From Lepidodermella squamata (lineage: Eukaryota; Gastrotricha), in the NCBI GenBank assembly GCA_047495785.1, contig JBLDXI010000020.1:2542001-2606000 (forward strand): a stretch of DNA of 64,000 nucleotides. Direction: 5' to 3'. The position numbers and the translations under genes are program-made. This document shows positions 10,822-20,267 of this stretch, piece after piece. How positions within the stretch are numbered: position 1 is the stretch's first letter; every line of letters starts with the position of its first letter. The notes below the pieces were generated by a model. The model ran no database searches and was not told the origin of the DNA. It worked only from the letters and a program-made list of their open reading frames with translations.

Positions 10822-12460
10822 TCACAGCAACTCGCCGAAAATTCTCGGACCCTGGCCCAGTTCCCAAATCATGATACCAGTATTCATTTGCTGGGCCATT
10901 TCGATTTTATCGGCAAGTGATCGCAGAGTAGGGTAGAACAACATGTGCTGCTCCCCCTTCTCGCTATCGGTGTACGACACGTAGTTCTCATGGCCAAATG
11001 TGTCCCACTGAATCTTCGGCTTGTATTTCCGCAAAACTTCGAGAAAATCGCGGGCCAATTTTGGCTGAGGGTATTGCCCGCTCTGAAAATCGTAGCCGTA
11101 AAAGTTAAGACCTGTAAGCAATTTTTTGCGATTCGGCTCGCCATCGGCCACCAAAATTTCCAAATTAGCCCTGGCCCATGGCAACGGAGCGATTGGACCC
11201 GGTTTTCCTTGCGGTGAGAAGAAGTCGTAGGTCATCAGAGTTGCGTAATCGACAACAGGTGCTATTTCAGCGAAATCTTTTCGAGTGATGAACTGGTTTT
11301 GCCTGAGCAACAATATTTTTCATGATGTTTCCCGGAAATCAGAAAAACTCACGTCGAGAGTTCTCGAATAGCAGGTGGCAAGACCAAAATCGCCAATCGG
11401 TCTTCCTGGTTCAACGCCATTTTCAAATCGCCCATGAAATGAACTATTTCCCTGAAGATAAAGCCAAAAAACTCATATTAAACAGTCCAAATTATTGCAA
11501 AGCTTATCGAAAATAATTCCTCAACAACTCGTATTCTCAAGCTTCAAAGTAAGGAATAAATATCATAAGAAACTTCAAGCCACACTCTGGCTAAATTGTT
11601 GGCTGAACTGTGCCAAAACACCCTAAATTGTCATAAAACAAAAAAGCATCAGCGCCCTCTTCTCCCTACTCCCTTCATTTTTCATTTTAGACGCAGACCT
11701 ATATATGTTTTCCGCTCATAAGAAATCAAAATAAGATTTAGGGTTAACAAAAGCTAGGTCAATGCGCTCACTTCAGATATTCTTTTCCAGCCTGGAGCAG
11801 GACTTCAATGACCATCCCGTCAAACTTATGCTGTTGACAGGTGGATTTAATTGCTCGAATGCAGTTATGCATATATTGTTCATTGCCAAAGAAAGCATCG
11901 TAATCCGCAGTCTTCCAGTTGTCAAAAATCGCCCGAGGGACTATTTTCAGGCTCGGGTTGCGTGACTTCAGTTCATTCATCCAACCCTGATCGACATCGT
12001 GAGTTCCAGTGAAGAAACACGACTGAGCCTCGGCAGCTGCTCGAATTTGGAGCCAAACAGGCGAAATCATGTCGAATTTAACAGCAAACTCTTTCGCGAA
12101 GTCGTAGCCATAATTATTCCACTTAAATTTATATCATTAAAGCATGGGTAACTTTCTACATGATCAACTCACTGGAGTAACAAAGCCAAGCGTAGGGTTC
12201 GGAAAATTTTTCTTGGGGTTCTCCGAAGCGTAGCCATCATAATACCTCATCACATCTGGGCGGGAAACATCGGATTTGAGCAAACCCAATTCCTCGAGTG
12301 ATTTTTTCAGAATTTTAGGTCCTTTCTTGTCATCAGCAGGTTCGGATTTTTCAGGCTGAGCGTCCTCTGCTTGCTTTTTCGCCTTTTTCTCCTTCTTGTC
12401 CGAGGCTGAGAGGGTTGCAAAAGCCAAGCCAACACACAAAATCAGAATAAATAATCTCAT
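10822..12460 (-). CDS. chid1: Chitinase domain-containing protein 1 (CHID1/SI-CLP)
   Basis: Exons 12460-12173, 12121-11772, 11451-11353 and 11302-10822 give 405 residues (human about 393). The start chosen is the ATG followed by the signal peptide MRLFILILCVGLAFATLSAS. A lysine/glutamate-rich stretch comes next, then a GH18 TIM barrel. Family signatures are GYDFAKEF, FDGMVIEV, LMTYDF, LTGLNFYGYDF and the C-terminal IWELGQG. The DxxDxDxE chitinase motif is not intact (FDGMVIEV), as in other CHID1 proteins, so it is a secreted or lysosomal carbohydrate-binding protein rather than a chitinase. Its ATG lies 106 nt after the NSA2 stop and directly after GATTTCCTTAG, an acceptor-like site. Third gene of the candidate operon. 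Confidence 0.92.
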
Positions 12461-12566
12461 TTTCTCTCTAAGGAAATCAATTGGTTTAACAAAAAACGAA
12501 ATCAAGTAGCACAGCGGTTTTATTTTTCGGAAAATGATGAGATAGAAAGCCATTCAATTTTCGGAA
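12461..12566 (-). promoter_or_regulatory. Intercistronic spacer NSA2 / CHID1
   Basis: A 106-nt spacer. On the minus strand an AATAAA (plus-strand TTTATT at 12519-12524) lies about 45 nt after the NSA2 stop. It is followed by U-rich sequence and TTTCCTTAG, seven bases before the CHID1 ATG. PolyA signal, U-rich stretch and acceptor in this order are what a nematode-style operon junction looks like. Confidence 0.55.
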
Positions 12567-13453
12567 TTAAACAAGCAGCACCGCGTTGATACAGCCGTCG
12601 TTCTCGGGGTTGTTCGTCACTTGAGCATACTTACCCCACACGACCTTACCACTCTGCGTGACGAGACCCAGCTCGGAAACATTCACTTCAATAATCGTGC
12701 CCTTAGTTATCACTCCAAGCGATGTGTAAAGCGGCGAATTCGGATTCTTTTTCACACCGATAATCGGAAGAGAAAACGTAGCTTTCAACTCAGGGTGGGT
12801 GACGTGAGCAGTTTTGAAACGAAGACCCATAGGGCGGATGAAGCGCTCGAATTTTGCCGGTTTTCGGGTGAATCCCTCACCAACATAGCAAACCTTGGTG
12901 ATCATTCTCTTCCAGGCCTTCTCTGTAAATTAATAAAATTGTGAAAAACGTTTGAATTGAATATTTTCTACGAACTTTTCCGTTTTCCAGTTCTGATGAC
13001 CTGGAAAGCCTCAGCTTCACTCACAGCACGAACTTTCGGCAGTGGAACTTCCCATTTACCGGCCTTTTCTTTACGCTTCTGCTTGATTGAATTCGATAGA
13101 ATCTTGGCTCTCGACTGCTCTTCACGATCAAGAAGATACACGGGAACAGCACCGTCTTTCGCGACATCGCCAACTCGTTGTCGCGTTTCGCGTTCCTCGT
13201 GCATTTTGATTGTCTTCTTCATCTGAATCTTTTCAGAGAAGCGGCGCTGGTTGTAAATCTTGGCCTTAATACCACGCAGCTTCTTCGCCATGGCCGCGCG
13301 ATCGTGCGGCTCACGAGCCTCCTTTTTCCTCTTCTTTTCATGGTGATCGTATCTGAAACCGTAACGCTTCTGGTGAAGCTCGATATGTTCGTTTTGCGGC
13401 TAAAATACCATAATTTACTAATTAATCTGATTGAGGCAACATGATCTTACCAT
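12567..13453 (-). CDS. nsa2: Ribosome biogenesis protein NSA2
   Basis: Exons are the bare ATG (13453-13451), 13399-12976 and 12922-12567, giving exactly 260 residues, the human length. NSA2 is a nucleolar factor of pre-60S maturation (27S pre-rRNA processing). The sequence is near-identical to animal NSA2: an N-terminal basic coiled region ([24 protein letters not shown]), [29 protein letters not shown], then an eS8-like beta domain ending [16 protein letters not shown]. The first coding exon consists of the start codon alone followed by a 51-nt intron, needed because the conserved PQNE start is in exon 2. Second gene of the candidate operon. Confidence 0.95.
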
Positions 13454-13561
13454 TTCGCCAGCGGGTTCGAAAACTTAACAAAACTAAACTATAACTAAAT
13501 ACCTATATTCAACACAAATTTGAAATATAAAGCTTTCTTCATAATAGAATCAGAACAAAGT
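13454..13561 (-). promoter_or_regulatory. Intercistronic spacer TATDN1 / NSA2
   Basis: A 108-nt spacer, the size typical of trans-spliced operon junctions. Minus-strand candidates for an acceptor are GTTTAG and TTTTGTTAAG, about 20-30 nt before the NSA2 ATG. They are weaker than the sites in the other spacers. Confidence 0.4.
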
Positions 13562-14533
13562 TCAACGTTCAAGGTTTTCGAAAACGGCCAAGGTATTGCG
13601 ATGAATGGTTTCGGCGAGATCATCAGGGCTGACACCATCTGATTCGCAGCGAAGCTTGCACAGCACATCAAAAACGTCAGTGATCTTCGATGGTTCATTG
13701 CGACCGCGAACCAAGCAATCCTTCTGCCATTTCTCGGCGTGACAAAGTTTGGGCTTTACCTTCTGATCTAATAACTTATGAGAAACATGGCTAGGCCTGA
13801 TTTCGCAATAAGGAGCATCAGTTTCGAGCATGATGCGATTCAGCGGGATCTTTTTCACCACATCAAGGTTTTCGTCGGTTTTCAACGAGCAGCCGTTGAC
13901 ACCAATGTAGAGACCTAAATCGAGCAAAGCTTGACACTCAGCCCACGAACCAGTGAAAGAATGGACTACACCATTCAAGAACAAATCGCGATACTTTCTC
14001 ATTAGGTCGATGAAATCACTTTCCGCAGCTCGGCAGTGTAAGAAGAGCGGTAACGGTTTGATGCTACCGTGACCTTTGCCAAATTTAGCAACTATCTCCT
14101 TCAACTGGGTCTCGAATCCCGCAATTTGGGTAGGTTTGTCGCTGAAATGAAGACGATCGTAATCAAGACCGAATTCGCCAATGGCAGATACGTATTTTCC
14201 ATTCTCCACTATCAATTGCGATAGATCTTCAATATACTGAGCATTGACGTTCCCACCGGATGAAAATTCGCTGGTTCTAGTGGGATGGCATCCGACAGTA
14301 CATGACAGCTTCAACGGGGCTGCAGACACAGCAAATTCCTGACATAACTCAATAGCAATTTTGCTCTCATGTAAACTTCCGCCAGTAACGACAATATGTG
14401 TCATGCCGATTCCCGATGCTCGCTTGACGACATCAAGAAAATCATCAATATGCTTTTGTTTTCCATGGTACAAACCTCGAAACACTGGATCGGTCAAGTT
14501 AGCCCCAATATCAATAAACTTACGCAAAGCCAT
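13562..14533 (-). CDS. tatdn1: TatD-family deoxyribonuclease (TATDN1-like)
   Basis: A single-exon 323-residue protein (human TATDN1 297). TatD enzymes are metal-dependent nucleases with a TIM-barrel amidohydrolase fold, linked to DNA repair and apoptotic DNA breakdown. Visible ligand motifs in order: DIGANLTDPVF near the N-terminus, GEFGLDYDR (Glu), LFLHCRAAESDF (His), VVHSFTGSW (His) and LETDAPYCEI (Asp). It is the first gene of the co-oriented block, so its upstream region (14534 onward) should hold the promoter for the whole cluster. It is divergent from chondroitin synthase. Confidence 0.93.
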   Translation of the reverse strand: MALRKFIDIGANLTDPVFRGLYHGKQKHIDDFLDVVKRASGIGMTHIVVTGGSLHESKIAIELCQEFAVSAAPLKLSCTVGCHPTRTSEFSSGGNVNAQYIEDLSQLIVENGKYVSAIGEFGLDYDRLHFSDKPTQIAGFETQLKEIVAKFGKGHGSIKPLPLFLHCRAAESDFIDLMRKYRDLFLNGVVHSFTGSWAECQALLDLGLYIGVNGCSLKTDENLDVVKKIPLNRIMLETDAPYCEIRPSHVSHKLLDQKVKPKLCHAEKWQKDCLVRGRNEPSKITDVFDVLCKLRCESDGVSPDDLAETIHRNTLAVFENLER

Positions 14534-15251
14534 GGAATATAAATTACAAGTGCAGAAGTACGAACCCTAAAGAAATCAGGATACAGGAATTTGAAGCAAG
14601 AACAAAAAGAGGATCTCTCTTTCTTACAGCATAAAAGAATCAGGGAAAAGAGAAAAGCATCGAGATCGCAAATCGGCCTGAATTTCCTGTTCAACGATAA
14701 GGTCTGAAAGGTTCAATGGAAGACGGAAGCAATGATGTGCCAAAAAAACAAAGGAGAGATGTGTGCGTTGTGTGTTGATGCGCGATGCACGGTGTTCGAA
14801 ACGATTTGAGAATAAAGAAGCCGTAAAAAAATCACCCGCACAAAAGTGATCAATTCGTTTTGACGTCATTTAATTATTTAGTCGTCGTATTCAAAGTAAT
14901 ATAGGACGAAATCACTAAATTTGCGCATATTCTAATATGATTTCAGATATTACCGATCGACTGCGATCGCCTTTCTCTGGCGTTCTTTCGTTCAAGCCTC
15001 GGTTTTTGCGGTTTTTGCTCTCCATGGCTACCTCTTTCTTAGCATCGCTCCCTGAAAGACGTGAGCTCCTAGTCAAAGTGATGATATTTCAAGCTATTCA
15101 TGCAGAAATATCCACAAGAATTGCGTCATCTAAAGCTCGTGTCTCGATCGATCGTGTTATGGTCACCTCTCTTGAATTTAGGATTCCCAAGTTTTTGGAC
15201 TACTTACTAAATAAGCAATCCACGCCGCTCCGTACTTGGTGATTTAAAGAA

Positions 15252-15296
15252 GGAGCTGAGCTCAAAAAGGAGCTGAGCTCTAACGGAGCTGAGCTC
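15252..15296. repeat. Three copies of GGAGCTGAGCTC
   Basis: The 12-mer occurs at 15252-15263, 15269-15280 and 15285-15296. Each copy contains the palindromic GAGCTC, and spacers are 4-5 bp. It could be a clustered binding site or simple local duplication. Confidence 0.6.
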
Positions 15297-15321
15297 CCTG
15301 AATACCGCGCACGGTCAAGTC

Positions 15322-15624
15322 AAAGGCCAAGTTCATGGAACAATGTCGGTTTTACTACCAAAATATAGATCGTTCAATTCTCTATCGATCGAATGTAGAT
15401 TTCTCGATCGAAAAAATCAACCAGAAAAAGTTTTACGCCCATGCTAGATTGCGTATTTAAGTGTGCATATCGCTTGAGAGTGCGCGCAAATGGCATTAAT
15501 TTATTTACCAACTTAACTTTTTTTGTTTAGTTTTTCGAGCGGCAAACCTATATTCAGTCGATAGAGAATTGAACGATCTATATTTTGGTAGTAAAACCGA
15601 CATTGCTCCATGAACTTGGCCTTT
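15322..15624. mobile_element. Inverted repeat with 77-bp arms (foldback/MITE-like)
   Basis: The arm at 15322-15398 begins AAAGGCCAAGTTCATGGA and returns as its reverse complement at 15548-15624, with roughly 90% identity by eye and a 149-bp loop. There is no coding content. A foldback or MITE-type insertion is likely. No unambiguous target duplication was found. Confidence 0.65.
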
Positions 15625-15858
15625 GAAGTTTATGAAGTTTATATAATGAAGTTGCGAAGCCACAAGCCGGTAGGTTTTCCGCGCGGTGAGGCATCCGGCG
15701 TTGTACTCTTTATAATCTAAACTAATACAATTCATCTGTTTGATGATCGGTTGGGTGGAGTTTGTTGAGTCATGAATAACTTTTTCTGTTTTCCTAGAAT
15801 CTTGCAAAATTTACCATGAACTTGGCGTGATACGCAATGTGCCTTCTAGTTCTATTTG

Positions 15859-18225
15859 ATGCCAAGCAAAGATACAGTCAACTTGATTCGTCCTTCTAGT
15901 CCTTCGTCATCAAAGTCTTCTCGCAGCTCAATGTCGCGATCATCGGTGCATAATCTATGTTGCTGCCTGGCAATAGTCGTTGGCATTGTCGCTGGTTTCT
16001 GCATTACCACATGGATTCGATCCACTCTTGTGCCTTGCCTGCTCAATCTACAGTATTACGCCGAAGACTTCGACCCTGGTGCCTTTTTGTTTTTAAAAGC
16101 TAGCCACGATCATGAATCTAAACACGATCACTCTCAAGATGAACTCATATCTACGCCTCGATTGAGGGTGCTATTCGGCGTAATGACTGCCGAAAAGTAT
16201 CTTGAAGACAGGGCCGGTGCTATCATGAATTCCTGGCGAAAGTCTATCCCACCTGGCTCCGACGTAGTTTTTTATGTTGGCTCCAACAGCTCTGCACCAT
16301 CAATGGGTCTTCCATCTGTTCGTCTAAGAGATGTCGACGACACCTATCCACCGCAGCGGAAATCGTTCTACATGCTTAAACATTTTTACGAGCACGGAGT
16401 CGGTAAATACGACTGGTTTGTCCGCATCGACGACGATGGTTTCATTAACGTCGACAATTTATATCGTTTTCTAAGTTCACTCGATTCTACCAGGCCACTT
16501 TATCTCGGCCAAGCTGGTTTCGGCCGGAAACACGAAATCGGGAAAATGGGCTTGAAAGAGAACGAGAACTATTGCATGGGTGGAACTGGAATGGTATTCA
16601 GCCGGAGGACGATCGAATTATTAGCGCCTCATATTGAAAACTGCCTTGCTAATTTGGTAACTGATCATGAAGATGTTGAAGTCGGCCGATGTATCGCTCG
16701 TTTCGTCGGTGTAACCTGTACCTGGGCTCTTGAAGCCCAGCACTTCTTCTACAACAGCTACATAACACCTGTTGAAAAAGCCTACGCTGGAGATGTAAAT
16801 TTTCTGGATGCCAGACGAGCATTCATCCTTCATCCTGTTAAATTGGGCGTTTACCAGTACCGCCTAGCTTGGATAAGTGCCTTGAATCGGGCGAAACAGC
16901 TACGTCATCGTCTTTCGAATACAAAACGAAGGTTGGAACAAGTTGAATCTTTAAAGCAGGACAAAATTCATCCTTTGAATACGTATGGTTCGACAGCTGA
17001 TAGAAACACCGTAAAATCATGGGATTTCTTCGATAAAGCAGTTTCGTCGATTAGCAACGAAAATCCCAGGTTTTACATGGATTCTGCTTTGAAACTAGCC
17101 GTTCGTGAGATGAACATTCAACTTCTCGAGCTATTGAATCAAAACGCATCAGGTCGCGGTCGAGTCATTGAGTACCGCGATGTTTACTACGCTTTTCGTC
17201 GCGTTCATCCACTGTTGGGTGTCGATCACGTTTTAGATATTCTTCTGAGATATCGGCGTGTTGTTGGCGATCGGCCGCTCTCAATGGCAGTTCGACGTCA
17301 TTCCTACTTCCGCCAATCGTATGCAGTGCCAGAGGTCCGTGAACAGGCTTCGATTTTAATGAACCCAGGTGCCGAACAAAAACGTGTTAATTTTATCCTA
17401 CCACTAGCTGGTCGTTTCAAAACCTTTGTTCGATTTATGAAAATTTTCGAAACCGCGTTTCTATCTACGAAAGAAAACATTTCTCTAACAGTCATTTTAT
17501 TCTCAAGTGGCGTTGAAGATGACGATTTGTCGATAAAAGACTTTTTCGATACCGTCAAAATCAAGTACCCGCAAGCGATAATTTCCCTGCAAACCCGGCC
17601 GAAAGGTGAGCCGTTTTCGCGCGGTGTCGGACTTCAGCTGGGCGCGAAATTATTTGGCCCTCATGATTTGTTGTTTTTCGTCGATGTTGACATCGCATTG
17701 TCCCAGCCGCTTTTGTACCGAGTAAGGACGTTGGTTCAATTTAACGAGTCGGTGTACATGCCTATTGTATTTTCCGAGTACGATCCGGCCTATTCTTGCC
17801 ACCAACCTGCTTGTCCTGCAATTTCGGACGGGGCTGGTTATTGGCGCCAGTACGGGTTTGGAATAGCCGCCATGTATGGCGGGGAATTGGACCGGGCGGG
17901 TGGTTTTGACACGTCAATTCAAGGGTGGGGCAAAGAGGACGTTGATTTGTGCGAAAAGCTGCTAAAAACCGGAGTTTCAGTGATGCGATCTCCGGAGCCG
18001 TCGTTAGTCCACCGTTTCCACCCGGTTCAGTGTTCAAATAGCAACGGAATGGATGCGCAAAAGCGGGCAATGTGCGAGGGTACCAGGCTGTCAGGTTTTG
18101 GCGATCGAAGGACATTGGCGAGGTTGTTACTTCAGTTGGGCATTGTCCACCAGCCTCAGCAATCGTCACTTTCCAATAGCGATGTCGAGCAAGGGGGAGC
18201 GCCTCCGTTAGCCGAAGCTGCCTAA
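15859..18225 (+). CDS. chsy1: Chondroitin sulfate synthase (CHSY1/SQV-5-like)
   Basis: A single-exon 788-residue Golgi type II membrane protein (human CHSY1 802). The short cytosolic N-terminus is followed by one membrane span near residues 32-52 (LAIVVGIVAGFCITTWI). An N-terminal Fringe-like beta-1,3-glucuronyltransferase domain has the metal motif DDD in WFVRIDDDGFI (about residue 190). The C-terminal beta-1,4-GalNAc-transferase domain has DVD in LLFFVDVDIAL (about residue 607) and GFDTSIQGWGKEDVDL. It polymerises the chondroitin backbone. Catalytic motifs of both domains are intact. The gene is intronless over 2.4 kb, unlike most neighbours. A polyA signal is at 18275. Confidence 0.95.
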   Translation: MPSKDTVNLIRPSSPSSSKSSRSSMSRSSVHNLCCCLAIVVGIVAGFCITTWIRSTLVPCLLNLQYYAEDFDPGAFLFLKASHDHESKHDHSQDELISTPRLRVLFGVMTAEKYLEDRAGAIMNSWRKSIPPGSDVVFYVGSNSSAPSMGLPSVRLRDVDDTYPPQRKSFYMLKHFYEHGVGKYDWFVRIDDDGFINVDNLYRFLSSLDSTRPLYLGQAGFGRKHEIGKMGLKENENYCMGGTGMVFSRRTIELLAPHIENCLANLVTDHEDVEVGRCIARFVGVTCTWALEAQHFFYNSYITPVEKAYAGDVNFLDARRAFILHPVKLGVYQYRLAWISALNRAKQLRHRLSNTKRRLEQVESLKQDKIHPLNTYGSTADRNTVKSWDFFDKAVSSISNENPRFYMDSALKLAVREMNIQLLELLNQNASGRGRVIEYRDVYYAFRRVHPLLGVDHVLDILLRYRRVVGDRPLSMAVRRHSYFRQSYAVPEVREQASILMNPGAEQKRVNFILPLAGRFKTFVRFMKIFETAFLSTKENISLTVILFSSGVEDDDLSIKDFFDTVKIKYPQAIISLQTRPKGEPFSRGVGLQLGAKLFGPHDLLFFVDVDIALSQPLLYRVRTLVQFNESVYMPIVFSEYDPAYSCHQPACPAISDGAGYWRQYGFGIAAMYGGELDRAGGFDTSIQGWGKEDVDLCEKLLKTGVSVMRSPEPSLVHRFHPVQCSNSNGMDAQKRAMCEGTRLSGFGDRRTLARLLLQLGIVHQPQQSSLSNSDVEQGGAPPLAEAA

Positions 18226-20267
18226 TCACTGTTTCAAAAGGTGCTCAAGTTTGGCGAGTCTAGTCGTTACGATGAATAAATTCCCAAATATATCGTAGAA
18301 TCGTTGATGAATCTTTCAAGTTATGATATTTCGTTTTACTTCTATTGTTTTGATGATCTTGAGATACGTTCGTATTAAACGCTGTAATCGTAGTAATATC
18401 GTTTCATTTTACGACGAACATTTTTCCACAAGATCTGCGTAGTCGAGACCTGTTACCTGTACCTTTGTATATTTTAGCCAAATCGCTTTCCTAATTTTTG
18501 TTGCCTATATATAATTTCGAAACTGATCGAGCGTTGTTGCCAATGAAGTAACTGATTATCGAATAAATCATTCAGTTATTCTAAAATTGTAAAGGATATT
18601 AATATTATATTGGATGATTGAATATCTTTTGATTCGAACTCGCGCTTTCTATGATGATGATGATGAGACGATCCAAAGTAATAATTTAATAAATGATAAA
18701 CAACTGACAATTGCAACGGAGACCTTGTTTTTGAAATAATTCTTCAGAGGGTACTTTCCGGTGAGAAATTGAACATATCACAGCGACTTCAATTTTAGCT
18801 CGCCGTGTTCCACATATTCAATTCGGCCAAGCATTTTGCAACAGGCCACGGGCCTAAAATGTAAGACGGTTTTGCCGTAAAATTATACACATGCATGTGA
18901 TTTTGCGATCGCAGTAATTCTCAATTTTAGGACGAAAGCAACAAAACTAAGCGAGTAAATACTGTCAGACTTGTACAGTAACTTTGACATGCCATGATGG
19001 GGCGACTTTGGTTAAGCAAATCTGTTAGATACCATAAGTAAATTTTATCTAGTACCATATTTAACTCATTTGTCCGTCATCTTTAGTTGAACCCTCTCGT
19101 TCAGGGTCAATAAAAAGTCTGCTAAAATTCACTCTGTTGCACACACCCTGCCGGGCAAGGTTGCTAATCAGAGCGCCCGTAGGTACGTCGCAGTACGATC
19201 AGGGGGGGGCCAAAGGCCTTGCCACCTTCGAGATTTCCTTAACCAAAATCGTCCAATCAAAAGTTTACAACAGGTTACAAAGGTACAGGTAGCTCACTAT
19301 GCGCTCTCTTGAAAGTACCGAACAATTGAGACAGAAATTGCACTGCTTTTTCTCACATTTCAATGTATTCTATTTTGTTCAGTTTTTGTTTTTCATATTA
19401 TTTTATCTTGAATCGAAAACAAAAGAATCGAATTATCTGCCCGCTTTGTGACCACAGCACGGTTAACCTTAACAATGAACGTTCATGATGTACTTGAGCG
19501 TTTGCATAAATAAATAAATTAGATTCAATCTAATATTTCCAACGGCTCTTATTTGAACTCTGAAAGAGAACTCTGTTTTGCGGCAATGTATCAGGTTTCA
19601 GGTTAATTGCATCGGCTCAGTTTTCCCAGAAATTTTATCGTCATGGAGTATACTCGAGTCGCGAAGCCCCAGCTTTTTGCTAACTTTCCGATTAATTATC
19701 GGCGTCGAACGTTTGGACGTTTCCCTAATAACTCCGATCCTCGAGAGCACAAGATTCAATGTTGAAGGGTTCAAATCTGGAGCGGTTGCTAATTTCTTCA
19801 TTCAGCCCGCTGTTTTTCTCTCCAAATTTATATATTTGTTCGAAATAGCAAATGGAAAATAGATCATTCGGACGTAAGCCTACTTTTTACCAATGAGTGT
19901 GTTTCACCAAAACTTTTAACAGCCACACGAATGGTCATGAAGTTTGAACAATTCTTCAATATTTGTGCATATAGCTTCCTCGTCTTGTTTCGAAGAAGCG
20001 GACTTGAAACGCTTCGGTAGGTCAATATCATTCAATTTACTTCTTCCCAATGAAGAACCAAAGTAATAAAACTTATAGTTATAATTCTTGGAAAAGGCGT
20101 ACAACCACAGTATTACAGGATTCCACCGAAAAAGCTCGAAAAGCAAGCTTTAATAATATTAATAATAGCGTCACAAGGACAAGACGTTCAACATGCCAAG
20201 AAATTACAACCATAATATGAAAAATTGACGCCATTAAAAAAATTGGAATTTTTTTTCATCGCTTTGG
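18226..20267. other. Intergenic, between convergent chondroitin synthase and APH-1
   Basis: About 2 kb. It holds the chondroitin synthase 3' UTR (AATAAA at 18275-18280) and a GC-richer patch with an eight-G run near 19202. Short open frames at 19578-19862 (+), 19598-19801 (-) and 19916-20146 (-) match no known protein. I see no RNA gene. Confidence 0.55.

Larger units (their letters stand above)
14534..15858. promoter_or_regulatory. Divergent intergenic region TATDN1 / chondroitin synthase
   Basis: About 1.3 kb between two outward-facing genes, so it should hold both promoters. It contains three GGAGCTGAGCTC blocks (15252-15296) and a large inverted repeat (15322-15624). A plus-strand open frame at 14937-15242 (101 codons) matches nothing recognised and is not called. 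Confidence 0.55.

Noticed and set aside
19578-20146. Possible short genes between chondroitin synthase and APH-1
   Set aside because: Open frames of 67-94 codons on both strands with no motif, signal peptide or splice structure that would support a gene.
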